From Trifolium pratense (Eukaryota; Streptophyta; Magnoliopsida; Fabales; Fabaceae): a stretch of 64,000 nucleotides of DNA. Within the stretch, counting starts at the first letter, position 1, and every line of letters begins with the position of its first letter. The position numbers and the translations under genes are program-made. The stretch covers positions 35,018,409 through 35,082,408 of the forward strand of contig NC_060065.1 in assembly GCF_020283565.1 (NCBI RefSeq), in the 5' to 3' direction. The notes beneath the pieces were generated by a model. It was not told the DNA's origin and searched no databases. It saw only the letters and a list, made by a program, of their open reading frames with translations. Shown here piece by piece: positions 42,288-53,924 of the stretch.

Positions 42288-44550
42288 TTAGTGCCATCTT
42301 GGTTGAATCCAGGTACCATTCAAGTGTTCTCTCATATGATGAAAATTCACCACTTCATCATTTTCAAATGTGTGGTAGTTATTTGTTTCTAAAGAATAAA
42401 ACACAACACTCTTACCATAAAATCTAGGAAAATAGATTTTGTTTTCCATTCCAGGAATATTTGCCACAGCAGAAAATGATGTTTTGCCAACAAATATCAT
42501 ATGATTTTTCAAGCTTTTAACTTTTATCCATGTCATTGTTGACTCATTTAACTTGAAAACTTGTAACCCTTTTGCAAATGGACTCTCGAATACTGACAAT
42601 ATATTGCCATCACATTCAACTAGAAAGTTGTTGAAGCAAGTGCTACACGGAGCTTGAAGCTCCTCAAGTACTTTCCATCTTATATTTCTTCTTGTTACTT
42701 CTATAACTGCCAACTTTCCTGTTATGCTAAGAAAATAAAATGATCCATTATGAATGGCAGGACTTATGTTGTAGTGAGGAAATTTCGTGTTTTCAAATGT
42801 AAATTGTCTATAACCTCTTTTCATAACATTTATATATGCTATGGTGGAAGTAGGTAATTCTTTAACCAACTCAACGATCACACATTTAGAAGAGGTTGGG
42901 GAATCTGACATGCCAAAACATCTGATATTCCGTATTTGTTTATCCCTAAATGGAAGTGGTAGCACTTCTTTAGTAAAGGGGTTGAAGAAAACTTGAAAGT
43001 CTTTGTTGTTATCATCAACCAGTAATAGCCAACCATATTTTGAATAACAAATTTCAGAATTCAAGTTCCATCGTTCACCTTGAGGATAATTTATGATGTT
43101 TTTGTAATCGAGACCATGCTTTGGATGCACAAAAGTGAAGACCTTGTCCTTCTCTGAGAACACAAATAAAGGACACATTGAGAGATCATCAAACCTTGAC
43201 ATGGTAGAAGATGATCTCCATTGAATCTGTGGTGCAACTAGACGAAGGCGTTTATTGCAAGCTCGAAATTGCAAATAAGCAAGCACATCGTTAATATATT
43301 TTGCAATCACTTCAACCACGTCTAGAGGAAGTTCAGATTTATTATGAGCTTTATCCCCAGCATCCTTTAAATAGACTGCATCAGATTTACTTTCTTTTTC
43401 TCTAATTTGATGAGATTTTCCTATTCCTTCTTTTAGTGTACCAGTCATCCTACAAGAAACATATACGTTAAAAACATAATCAATATATATATCCACAAAC
43501 ACACACAAACATATATAGGAGTAATATATTCATAAAACAAATGAGTCAAAAAAAAAAAAAAAAACTAAAATACCCTGTATCAGGCATGAACCATCTCGAA
43601 TAATACAAATTTTCCGGTAAATTGGAGAAAGGCCGAGAAGTCACAATACTTTTCTCTTCAATGTTGTAAATATAAACATAATTGCAGTTCTTTAAGGCAA
43701 TGTAGATGCGTCCTCCTTCAGTTTCTGGATTAATGGTTTGACAAGCAAAGGCCGGGTCAAGACTAGATATAAAGAACACTTTATCCTTAATGTTTTCCGC
43801 CTGTTCCCAAACCCTTTGAGAACAATCAAATTGGTAAACAAAAACTGCAGTAACCCTATCTGGTTTATGCGAAATTTCTATTCGAAATAGTACATTGTTG
43901 GATCCAATCAAGCGACTTACAACTTCCTCACAACCATGAGAAAATGGTTCATGTTTTACCATAGGATCATGTGTGCAGTTTATTGAAAAACCATCAGGTT
44001 GAAGTTTTTCAATTACAACAATAATATACCCATTCGAAATACTCATTCCTGCATACAAGTGACCATTACAGTAAACTGGATCCTCAAAAATGGTTTTACT
44101 TTCCCCCAAAGCAGCCATACCCTTCATGGATAAATCCCACACAATGTCAGTATAAAAGCACCTTTTAGTCCATTGCTTATCTCCAAGTTGATAGTAGAAT
44201 ATTGAAGGGCCATCTGATGAAAATAAAAAAATGGTGCATATTTCATCATTTGTAGTTGGAGAGGATGACAAAATGCAATCACCATAACTAGAGCCATTGT
44301 GCCTTAGAGATGGGAGTAGTATTTTCTTAAGGTTAAATGGGTTCCAAAGAAACAAGTTACTAACATGTTTTGATATCTTGTTTTCCAAAAGATACCAACC
44401 ATGTTGTGCAGTAAGTGGCCTTGCGCTTAATGTCTTGTTTAGAATATCTACAGAGTAGGACTTGGTTGGATCTGATATGTTGCAAAAGGTTTGAGTAGTT
44501 AAGACTTTAGGAGAGAGATACAGAAGCCAAGGTTTTCTCTCTTCTTCCAT
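42288..44550 (-). CDS. KIB1-4 / F-box / KIB1-4 protein, gene B (712 aa, two exons)
   Basis: Exon 1 (44550-43574) starts at MEEERKPWLLYLSPKV and encodes a complete KIB1-4 (DUF295) propeller with the family's LFLWNPFNLKKILLP, LSSSPTTNDEICTIFLFSS and IFYYQLGDKQW blocks, ending SRWFMPDTG. Exon 2 (43449-42288) joins in phase (DTG-MTGTLKEGIGKSHQIREK). It has an F-box-like ELPLDVVEVIAKYINDVLAY plus LQFRACNKRLRLVAP, then a second KIB1-4 domain (FFNPFTKEVLPLPF, NNFLVECDGNILSVFES, NKIYFPRFYGKSVVFYSLE). The intron is short with GT-AG ends. A 5'UTR intron is likely, since an AG acceptor lies at about 44566 and the upstream exon near 45300 is shared with gene A and the relic. Gene B keeps an N-terminal stretch lost from gene A. 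The fused model is inferred, not proven by transcript. Confidence 0.78.
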
Positions 44551-44589
44551 GAGGTACTCTCTATTTCTGCATGACACAAGAAATTAAAA

Positions 44590-45420
44590 TAATTGAACGA
44601 ACGAATGTTGACATAAAACTGAGTTTAACAATAAATTTAAATCTAAAAACAAATTCGGTATAAAATAGAAGACTGAACAGGATAACTTATTAGCCCACTC
44701 AAATTAGCGCCAGAGATAATCGAACCTCAGACCTCAAGAGGAGCAAATTAGGTAGCAAGGTACAAGACAAAAACAAGAATCGAACCTCAGACATCAAGAT
44801 AACTTTTATTGTATCTTGTTTGATTTGAAACTGGTTGTGACACTGAACAAATTAGGTAGCAAGGTACAAGACAAAAACAAGAATTTTTGTTCTCACCGAA
44901 CCACATGATAAGTTTTTGTCCACGGTACAACTATAAAAATACGAAAATATTCATTTTATTTTCGAATATAAAAATATTATGAATTGGTACCGAGTTGAAC
45001 AATAAATTTAAATCTAAAAACAAATTCTATAATCAAAAGATTTTTAAGTTTTAGGAATTACTTTTAAGATGCAAAATATTCTTTTTTTGAGAGTATTAAA
45101 ATCAATTTAAATTATATTCCATCAAAAGTGGAATCAAACATACATATGAACCTATTACAAAGATTGAAAATTGAAGTCATTCAACTACTCTTGAAAATAA
45201 TAACTAAAGATAATGATTATATATCAAAATAAATATTCAGTTCAGAAAAAGGTAACAAAGTTACAAATAGGAAAACCTTGAACACGTACGTTGAATGGAA
45301 GTAAGTAATCCCTTGCTCTTGCAAATCTGTTTAAGAAAATAAATAGGAAAACCCTAATTTCTTTTAGCGTGAATTCGTTGGTGAGAAAGCATATTTTCTT
45401 TTAGCGTGAATGTTTTTTGT
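44590..45420 (-). promoter_or_regulatory. 5'UTR intron and promoter region of gene B
   Basis: Matches, piece by piece, the DNA 5' of gene A (37330-37620) and of the relic (38150-38470), including 'gctcttgcaaatctgtttaa' and 'tcttttagcgtgaatt'. Conservation of non-coding sequence across three copies suggests it was part of the duplicated gene unit. 44690-44880 contains two short direct repeats ('caaattaggtagcaaggtac'). Confidence 0.45.
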
Positions 45421-45424
45421 TTAG

Positions 45425-46150
45425 AGAATAGAGAAAAAAAAATTCTTCTTATATTTTAAAGTTTAAACATGGTAACAAACAATCCTTAAATAATTTGATC
45501 TCTATCGATCCTATCCTATGTATAAGGAGAAAGTTTTCCATTATAAAAAATAAATAAATAAATAAAAGTTTTATTTTATTTTTTTTGTTGGTTACTAAAG
45601 GAGCCAAAGAGGGGGGAAAATTCTTCGCATATTTTAAAGTTTAAATGGTGTAACAAACAATCCTTAAATAATTTGATCTCTATCGATCATATCCTATGTA
45701 TAAGGAGAAAGTTTTCCATTATAAAAAATAAATAAATAAAAGTTTTATTTTATTTTTTTTGTTGGTTACTAAAGGAGCCAAAGAGGGGGAAAAAATTCTT
45801 CGCATATTTTAAAGTTTAAACGGTGTAACAAACAATCCTTAAATAATTTGATCTCTATCGATCCTATCCTATGTATAAGGAGAAAGTTTTCCATTATAAA
45901 AAAAAAAAAAGTTTTATTTTATTTTTTTTGTTGGTTACTAAAGGAGCCAAAGAGGGGGAAAAAATCTTGGCATATTTTAAAGTTTAAACGGTGTAACAAA
46001 CAATCCTTAAATAATTTGATCTCTATCGATCATATCATATGTATAAGGAGAAAGTTTCCCATTATAAAAAATAAATAAATAAAAGTTTTTTTTTTTTTTG
46101 TTGGTTACTAAAGGAGCCAAAGAGGGGGAAAAAATTCTTTTTTTTGAGAA
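45425..46150. repeat. Four-unit tandem array, period about 168-174 bp
   Basis: The block '...aaagtttaaacggtgtaaca...gatctctatcgatcatatcc...ggttactaaaggagccaaag' occurs four times. The anchor GAGCCAAAGAGGGG is at 45601, 45775, 45943 and 46113. The main differences are A and T run lengths. The array starts about 20 bases past the gene B 5' exon region. Confidence 0.9.
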
Positions 46151-46159
46151 CCAGAGTTT

Positions 46160-46668
46160 TTTTTTCACATATGATTAACATATATTTTTAAACTATACGA
46201 TAAACTAGTGGCCAAACGAACACGTTCCGTGCCCGTTTGTGTGATCCACAGTTTCTATTTTGCTAACATATATAAATAGTAAACAGTGGTTTATTATAAA
46301 TTTGATTCACATTTAAACTAATTTGTGCATTTTTAGTTTCCTTCAAAATAAAAATTGTAATTTATGTGCATTGGTCCACACCATAGATTAGTAACACATG
46401 TAGATATATATTTATTATCGATTATTGGTCGTCTTTATTTAACTTGCGATCGATTTTCAAATTATCGAAGCCAATTACTCTTGAGAACGTCAGGGTTAAT
46501 ACCAGTATCTATACCCTATAAAAAAATTGATAATAAAAAGAATTATACATAAAATAGAAAATTTGTCTGCTTAAAAATTACACTTAAATTTGTAAATAAT
46601 AATATCTATGATTGGACCATGAAAGAAGATGAAAGGATTGTAAATAATCTTATATCTTTTATATATAT
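46160..46668. other. AT-rich intergenic DNA
   Basis: No gene recognised. A short GC-richer patch (46205-46245, 'acgttccgtgcccgtttgtg') may be transposon debris. Confidence 0.45.
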
Positions 46669-46669
46669 A

Positions 46670-48166
46670 GGGGGCTGCTAACTTAGACCAAGTTGGGTCT
46701 AAGTTAGCAAGGTGCACCTTTTCAGTTGGACCAAAATACCCATTCTTTTTAATTAATTAACCAAATTACCATCAATGGACGCGGATCCAGTGTCGCGCGC
46801 GTACCGCAGTACCATGGTTACAGGCTGTTGATTTCCATCAGACAGCCAAGATCTGATCTCATCAAGACTGTCTGATCAATCAGACAGCCCAGATCATCCG
46901 AATCCATCAGATTCCAGCGCGTGCACCACACTGGATTACACCCTGGAGAGAGAAGAATCTACTTTTAAAAGCAGGACACGTGTCGCTGTCTGATTGGCTG
47001 GGCGTGATTTTTTTCCATTTAATACTTTGAACTCAATTATTTCGTTGTAAATTAATTTTTTATTTATTTTTTTTATACCAAAATTCATAATTTTTTTTTC
47101 TCTACAAATAGAGACTTGGTTTGTTTGATTTGGACACAGAAAAAAAAACCCAATTTTTCACTACCTTAATCTCATTTTTCACTACCTTACATCAACTCAC
47201 TGAAACCATTCTACCAGCAAAATGGTTTCAGATTACAACTCTCTGAAACCATTGTACCAGATAAATGGTTTCAGAAGCAAACACAATTAATAAATTACTC
47301 ACTGAAACCATTCTACCAGTAAAATGGTTTCAGAATACAACTCTCTGAAACCATTGTACCAGATAAATGGTTTCAGAAGCAAACACAATTAATAAATTAC
47401 TCATTGAAACCATTCTACCAGTAAAATGGTTTCAGAATACAACTATGTGCAACCATTCTACCAGTAAAATGGTTTCAGAAGCAAACATTAGTTTTTAATT
47501 ACCGTTTTATCTCATTTAATTAACTAAAAATAGTTTCAGGTCTCCAAAAATTTCATAAAATATACCAAAAGTTCCAGAATATTATCTACTATTTTCCTGG
47601 TATAATGGTTTCAGTGAGTTGGTTGAGTGGTTCGTGTTAAATTACAACACACAAGTAACGTATTTAGTAGACAAAAAATGAGATTAAGGTAGTGAAAAAT
47701 TGCGTTTTTTTTTTTCGGTGTCCAAATCAAACGAACCAAGTCTCTATTTGTAGACAAAAAAAAATTATGAATTTTGGTATAAAAATAAAAAAATAAAAAA
47801 TTAATTTACAACGAAATAATTGAGTTCAAAGTATTAAATGAACAAAAATCACGCCCAGCCAACCATTGTGTGACACGTGTCCTACTTTTAAAAAGCAAAT
47901 TTTTCTCTCTCCAGGTTGTAATCCAGTGTGGCGCAGGCGCTAGAATCTGATGGATCAGGATGATCTGGGCTGTCTGATTGATCAGACAGTCTTGATGAGA
48001 TCAGATCTTGGCTGTCTGATTGAAATCAACGGTCTGTAACCATGGTCCTTCGGTACGCGCGCGACACTGGATCTATTCTTTCAAAAATTAAAAGAATGGG
48101 TATTCTGGTCAATTGAAGAGGTGCACCTTGCTAACTTAGACCTAACTAGGGTCTATGTTAGAAAAC

Positions 48167-48169
<3 letters not shown>
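46670..48169. mobile_element. Fold-back (long-TIR) DNA element, 1500 bp
   Basis: About 520 bp at each end are inverted copies of each other: 46670-47190 and 47650-48169. Matching examples are 'cttgctaacttagacct' and 'gatctgatctcatcaagac'. The ends are GGGGGCTGCTAACTTAGACC and its counterpart GGGGTTTTCTAACATAGACC. Both flanks are TA repeats, so the target duplication cannot be read. The extreme ends contain a smaller hairpin (CTAACTTAGACC..GGTCTAAGTTAG). There is no transposase; it would need one supplied in trans. Long TIRs beginning GGG with AT-rich targets suggest a Mutator-like element, which is an inference. Confidence 0.85.
47195..47615. repeat. Array of CTGAAACCATT..AATGGTTTCAG palindromes
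   Basis: Six units of about 32 bp, each an imperfect palindrome (CTGAAACCATTCTACCAG, then TAAAATGGTTTCAG), begin near 47200, 47242, 47301, 47345, 47404 and 47449. A degraded half lies near 47598. Spacers are 'attacaactct' or 'aagcaaacacaattaataaa'. The array is the core of the fold-back element. Confidence 0.85.

Positions 48170-48216
<47 letters not shown>
48170..48216. repeat. (TA)n microsatellite
   Basis: TA run of about 46 bases at the right edge of the fold-back element. Confidence 0.9.
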
Positions 48217-48220
<4 letters not shown>

Positions 48221-50200
48221 AGTAATGAGTAAAAAAAATACATAATTGGCTTAAACACTATCATTAAAAGATACAAAGAACCTTTAAATAAGAGCAAAAT
48301 ATTTTCCATAATCCATACTTATAATCCAAACTTGAATTCATAACATTATGAGGTTGTGTATGAACTTTGACTTACCAAATTAAATGCTTTACTCTTTTTC
48401 TCTTCATTGTGACTTTCATTTCTTTCCTTCTTCATTTTTCCGGTAACATAAAAGACATGTATATAACTTCTATTTGATGTGGTTACTATTTTATTTAGCC
48501 ATTTTTTTAGCCAGCATTGTGATTATTAAATCTATTTTAGAACTTCTGTAAAAAAAAAAAGTTAAGAAAACATAGTCACATAAGATTACCATGAAAACAA
48601 TTACATCAAAAATTAAGAAAACAAAAATTTAACATGATTCTTCGATGATTTCAATCTTTATCTTTCAAGCATGACTATAGAATATGTAAACGCAACAATA
48701 AAAGCAATGTTAAATGCATACACAATGATATCTAAACAAAAAGAGGAAATAAACTTTGAATTAAAAAAAGAAGGCAAATAAAAAATATGATTTAATAGCA
48801 TTAAAATACATTGAAATAACAAACTTTATGTCAAAACCTTTGTGGCTAATGTGTGCATCTTTCAAAGTTTGTCGTTTCTTGCATAGGAGAATTGAAAAAA
48901 CAATATTAAAACCCAAGATAATTAACAAATTAGGAGAAAAGTTGTAGTGGTTACTAATGTATGCAAATCTTCGGAAGAAAGTATAAGATAACGTACATTT
49001 CGGCACGGTTGTTCCTACCCCCTCCCATTCTGAATTGATTTTTGTGTTTCATGTGATTCTTCATTGCATTTGTGCCTATAATCACAAACTTTAAAGGTAG
49101 TACCCATTTCTAAGAAAAATGGAGTGAAACAATTAGTAACAAAAACATGTTGAATTTGGTCTTTATTGAAAGTAGAGAAACCAAGCAAAAAGAAATTAAG
49201 ATTTTAACCCATTGGCAATGAAAAAATAAATAAGAATGCCAAATTCGGGTATGAAAAAGAAAATTGGAATAATAAAAAGATTGTCAAATCCTTGTAGTTA
49301 CAACATGCCTTTGTAACAAATTAAAAATGAAGCATAGAAGTAACCTTAATTTGTTTGTAATTTTGTATATAGAAACATTGTATTCTTCCGTCTTCCCACT
49401 CTCTTTATATGAAGTCTGCAAGAGAACATTAATTTGTGAAACAATCAAAGTACACGTCAAATTACACAAAAGAAAGAAAACACACACTTAGAAAAGGCTA
49501 AAACATAACAAAAATTAATCAATCATAATAAAATCTGAATTGAATAAAAAGATTAACAAAAAAAAAAACCCATGATTTTGAAGGCCAAGTTGAGTTTAGA
49601 TGTATGTAGAAGAGAGAAAAAATTAGAATTTACCTAATTGTGTTGTTTCACAGTGAGCGCAATAACTCTTCTCTCCCCTTTATGATTGTTTGAGTGGTTA
49701 CCTTCCTTTTTTTTTAGAATGTTGTTATTTTTTCCTTTTTAAATAAATTTAAAAAAAATTGTTTGAAATAAAGGGTAAATTTGGAAATAACAAAAGAGGC
49801 TACACCAAATTTTAAGTTTCCCATTATTATTGGTAATTTTAAGTTTTCTTCATATATTTTTAAACTATACAATAAATTTAACCAAATAATGTACTCCCTC
49901 CATTCTTTTTTAGAATAGTAACATCTAGTTAATGAAGTATATGCATTTTATTTTTCTATTATACTTTTATTTTAATCTACTAATAAATTCCTATTTTTTT
50001 GCACATACTTTCTTTTTCCAATAAATTTAATATATTATGTACAAAAAAAAAACAAAAATTTAATATGTTATGTGTACCCAAAAAAAATTAAAAAAAAACT
50101 TTAGTTTTTCTAATATATAACATTAATTAGTTTTATTAAAAAGATAAGAGTAATTGACAAATGGTATAATTGACCAACATATAGGCAACTCTTCATAAAG
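48217..50200. other. AT-rich region without a recognised gene
   Basis: No domain-bearing frame was found. On the minus strand 49090-49003 could be an exon (KNHMKHKNQFRMGGGRNN, followed by GT), and 49420-49300 is open, but neither matches a family I know. 49893-49930 resembles a Stowaway-type end (ACTCCCTCCATTC). Confidence 0.4.
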
Positions 50201-50202
50201 AG

Positions 50203-50935
50203 TTAGGATCCGTTGACACCAGGTGTCAAACTTTAATTTGATATCAAATCTCAACCGTCTATTTTTATTAATCAAAGGCTAATAAATTAGCCCACGGTAG
50301 TACTATTTACTTTTGATGACATGGAATCTATCTCTTAATATAATTCAATTTGAAAGCTTTTATACAAAAAAAAAAAATCAAGTTGAAAACGTTATCGAGT
50401 ATTGATTCTATAAATTTTGTCATGCTCCATCATCGCATGCACTTGTTGGTTAATTCCCCATATGGATTGCAAAATACGCAGACAAACATATATAAAATTC
50501 ATGAAAACGATTTCAATTAGGGGAAGGTAGTGAAACTTAGGGTATTTGGATGAGTTTGTTTCAATTGGTAATTTTGTGGTAATTAGTTTTTAAATTGAGA
50601 TTTTAGAAAGAAAAAAAAAATGATTGCAAAATCAGCCTCAATGAAATTAAATGGTATGGCTATCTGGATACGAATGGGGAAGTGACCGTGTAGTTGAGAA
50701 TTGGAGATTGTGATTCCATGGTTGGTTTTTTTAAACTTTGTTGGTCGACGCCAAAACTCACAGTAGAAAAAACAAAACGAGCTAGTGTGACGATTAGGTG
50801 TAGTTTAGGGATAAAAGAACACACAAGATAATATAACAAATAATTAATTGCGGATCCTTGGATTAAATGAAATAGATGGTTAAGATTTGGTGTTAAACTT
50901 TAGTTTGATACCTGATGTCAACGGATCATATCTTC
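50203..50935. mobile_element. MITE-like element, GGATCCGTTGA..CAGGTGTCAAAC family, copy 2
   Basis: The left end 'ggatccgttgacaccaggtg' and right end 'cctgatgtcaacggatc' are inverted repeats; arms continue with 'tcaaactttaatttgata' against 'aaactttagtttgatacc'. The same family as 21312-21935 but with a different middle. No coding. Confidence 0.7.
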
Positions 50936-51084
50936 TTCGTAAAAGTCCTTTTAATTTTAGTTTAATAATTTTTTGTTCACATTGATTTATGTGTCGATAC
51001 CACATTACCTTCTATTTTTGTTGTCTCATAAGTTGTCAAAATATTGGTTGGTTCAAATAACACACATCTATAAATAAACTAACT

Positions 51085-51400
51085 TCAAGTGGTTTGGGCT
51101 TTTGGAGGTAATGCCGAGTAATGTAGGGGCGATGTTCCTTTCTTTTTCTGATGCTCTCAAAGCATCGAAGCAAGTTCACAAGTGATGCTTTGGCAATTGC
51201 AAGCTGCTTGGGTTATATGGAGAGCTAAGAATGATGCAATTTTTGCTCATAAAGGTTATGATGTGCGAGAGGCGGTTGAGAAGATTATTTGTACCTATTC
51301 GACAAATGTGGGTTGAGTACCGTTTGTATTTAAAAAACTTATATATACGAATGTATGTATTTTTGGAGTCTTTGTGCTCAACGATACATCTTTCCCTCGC
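51085..51400 (+). mobile_element. Non-LTR retrotransposon (LINE) ORF2 C-terminal scrap
   Basis: Frames read LLWQLQAAWVIWRAKNDAIF followed by GYDVREAVEKII, resembling the RNase H/zf-RVT tail of plant LINE ORF2 (the 'aWxIWraRNdxiF' segment). Only about 100 codons remain, with frameshifts and stops. Confidence 0.45.
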
Positions 51401-51419
51401 CCTACTTTTTTTATAATGA

Positions 51420-52455
51420 TATGTTTTTAAAAGGGTCTTTGGGTTTAATGTTTAGGGTTTATTATAAACTCTTATAGAGCTATTAACTTTAAATTTTCAA
51501 TTTAAATTAACACAATCTTATAAAATTAACTTATAAGGCGATAATTATCTCACTTCATAGTTGTCCCAAGTAGATAAAAAATTATAGACTTAAATATCAC
51601 ATTAGGAAAATTAAAAAACGTTAAAGTAAAAACAATTTTTTTAATATATTTTAGGGATTTTAAACTTTATTTTTTGGTTTTGGTCCTTCAATAATTTTTT
51701 TTTTTGTTTTGATCATTCATTTGCCACATCATAAGTCGTTAAACACGTCAGCATGTCACGCCATTAGCATTTTTGAGACGGCAGATGACGGGAGGGACAA
51801 AAATCAAAAGAAATTTGACATGCAAGGAGTGTTTTAATAAAAAACATACAAAACTAAAACAAAATAACGGGAACATACATAGACTAATGTGATATTTAAG
51901 CCAAAATTATATATAAAATGTTTTTTATGATAAAAATGCTCTCTTAAATATAGTACATTTAATACCATAAAAATTTTAATTTTAGTTTTGTAAAGACTGA
52001 ACTTTTTTTTCCTTAACAAGTGTAAACAAAAAAGTAAGTATCTAAGGACTATTTTGAATTAATTTATTTTTGAGCTTATACGAATAATTTATGTAAATAA
52101 ATAAATTTTTATATATATTATTATATGTTTTCAAGATAGTTTATAATTTTAATATTTATTTATATAAACTATTTTTATAAATTTAAAAATAAGTTATGTA
52201 CCAAAAAAAAAAATTATTCCCTCCATCCCAAAACTTTAATTTTTTTGGAGTTTGCATGAAGATTAAGAAATGATAAATAAAGTTATTTTTACGTTTACTT
52301 TACTAAAAAAAATAAAATATATTTAATATGTGCATTGATTTTTTAAAAAAGACTAAAAATTTAGTATGGATGTACAACCACTTATTTTAAGAAGATCCAA
52401 ACAAAATCTTTAACTATGGTTATGTTTATGACATGGAAATGACAACGTTGCATTT
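51420..52455. other. Upstream region of the Obg gene with repeat debris
   Basis: 51650-51830 contains 'gggattttaaactttatttt' and a 'catgtcacgccattagc' block typical of the AT-rich element seen at 38908. 52215-52250 resembles a Stowaway end (ATTCCCTCCATCCC). The Obg promoter must lie at the end of this stretch; no clear TATA box stands out. Confidence 0.45.
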
Positions 52456-52559
52456 CAACACGTGTGTTTCTTATCCAACTGTGCGTGTTTCTTATCTCAG
52501 TTCACAAATGTAGTTCTGTTCTGTTCTGTTCAACTACGTCTTGTTCCTTTCTCACCAAA

Positions 52560-53851
52560 ATGGCAACTTCAATCTCACCATGGTTCTCTCCCATTTCTAT
52601 ATCTTGTTCCAACACACGCAACCGTCGTTATCGTGTACCCGCCCGCACCAAATCTAAATCTCCTCCCAACCCTAAACTTAACTACAGCCACAACTCCCCG
52701 CCGCAACCTCCACTCCTCTCCGCCGGCGACGCCATTACTTACACCCGTCTCCCTCTCAAGGAAGATTACTCATCACCCTCATCTCCTTCTTCATCAGAAA
52801 TCAAACTCTCTGATTCAACACCAATTCATCAATTTCTCTACAAACTCAAACATGATAATGATAAAGAAGAAGAAGAAGAAATTAATGCTAGTTTTGAAAT
52901 TATTGTCGATTCTGATTCTGAAGACGATGAAGAATTAGGATTTACGGATGAAGATGACGACGACGAGGAAATTGACAATGAGGATGAGGAGATTGATGAA
53001 GGTGAAGAAATTTGGAGCGAGGAAACAGAGGGTGAGGTGAAGGAGAAAGGATTACCGGCGGTAATGCGATGTTTTGATCGGGCGAAGATTTACGCGAAAG
53101 CTGGAGATGGTGGCAATGGATCAATGGCATTTAGGCGGGAAAAATATGTTCCATTTGGAGGGCCGTCTGGAGGTGATGGAGGGAGAGGTGGTAATGTGTA
53201 TGTGGAAGTTGATAGAGGTATGAATTCATTGTTACCGTTTCGAAATGGGATTCATTTTCGGGCGGGGAGAGGGTCACATGGTGCAGGTAGATTGAAGATT
53301 GGTGCTAAGGGTGAAGATGTGGTGGTGAAGGTGCCACCTGGGACTGTGGTTAGAGAGGCTGATAAGGATGAGGTTTTGTTGGAAATGGTGTATCATGGAC
53401 AGAAGGCTTTGTTGTTGCCTGGTGGTAGAGGTGGTAGAGGGAATGCTGCTTTTAAGTCTGGGACTAATAAAGCTCCTAAGATTGCTGAGAATGGTGAAGA
53501 AGGTCCTGAAATGTATGTGAGTGAGTTCTCGTTTCCGCTTTGTTGTCATTTGTCAATGATAATAATTCTTATACACCGTAATATATATCATGTGCCATTT
53601 TAAAGAACTGTTTTAAAAACTGAACTAGACAATTTAATTGTTTGAATCTTGAACTTACATTGTCTACAGTTCGGTTATTTGAAATGTTTTGTCCTTGTTT
53701 AAGTGGTTTAAAGTAGTTGGGATATCATCTGGAGGTCATGCCGGTTTGATGTCCAGTTCGGTTTTTGAAGCATTGCTTTGAAGTGTGTTTTCTGGGAAAT
53801 CGACCCTGTGCAGGAAAGTCAATGACTTTAGTGTATTTTGTGAGAAAGAAT

Positions 53852-53924
<73 letters not shown>

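Noticed and set aside
45425..46150. Frames in the tandem array (for example a 76-codon one)
   Set aside because: They run across repeat units and poly-A/T runs, with no sign of coding selection.
47195..47615. CRISPR-like array of short repeats
   Set aside because: Repeats are palindromic, spacers recur rather than being unique, and the setting is a plant nuclear transposon.
52464..52559. Upstream in-frame ATG for the Obg protein
   Set aside because: The added residues are Cys/Phe-rich and unlike a transit peptide; MATSISPW at 52560 fits the family start better.
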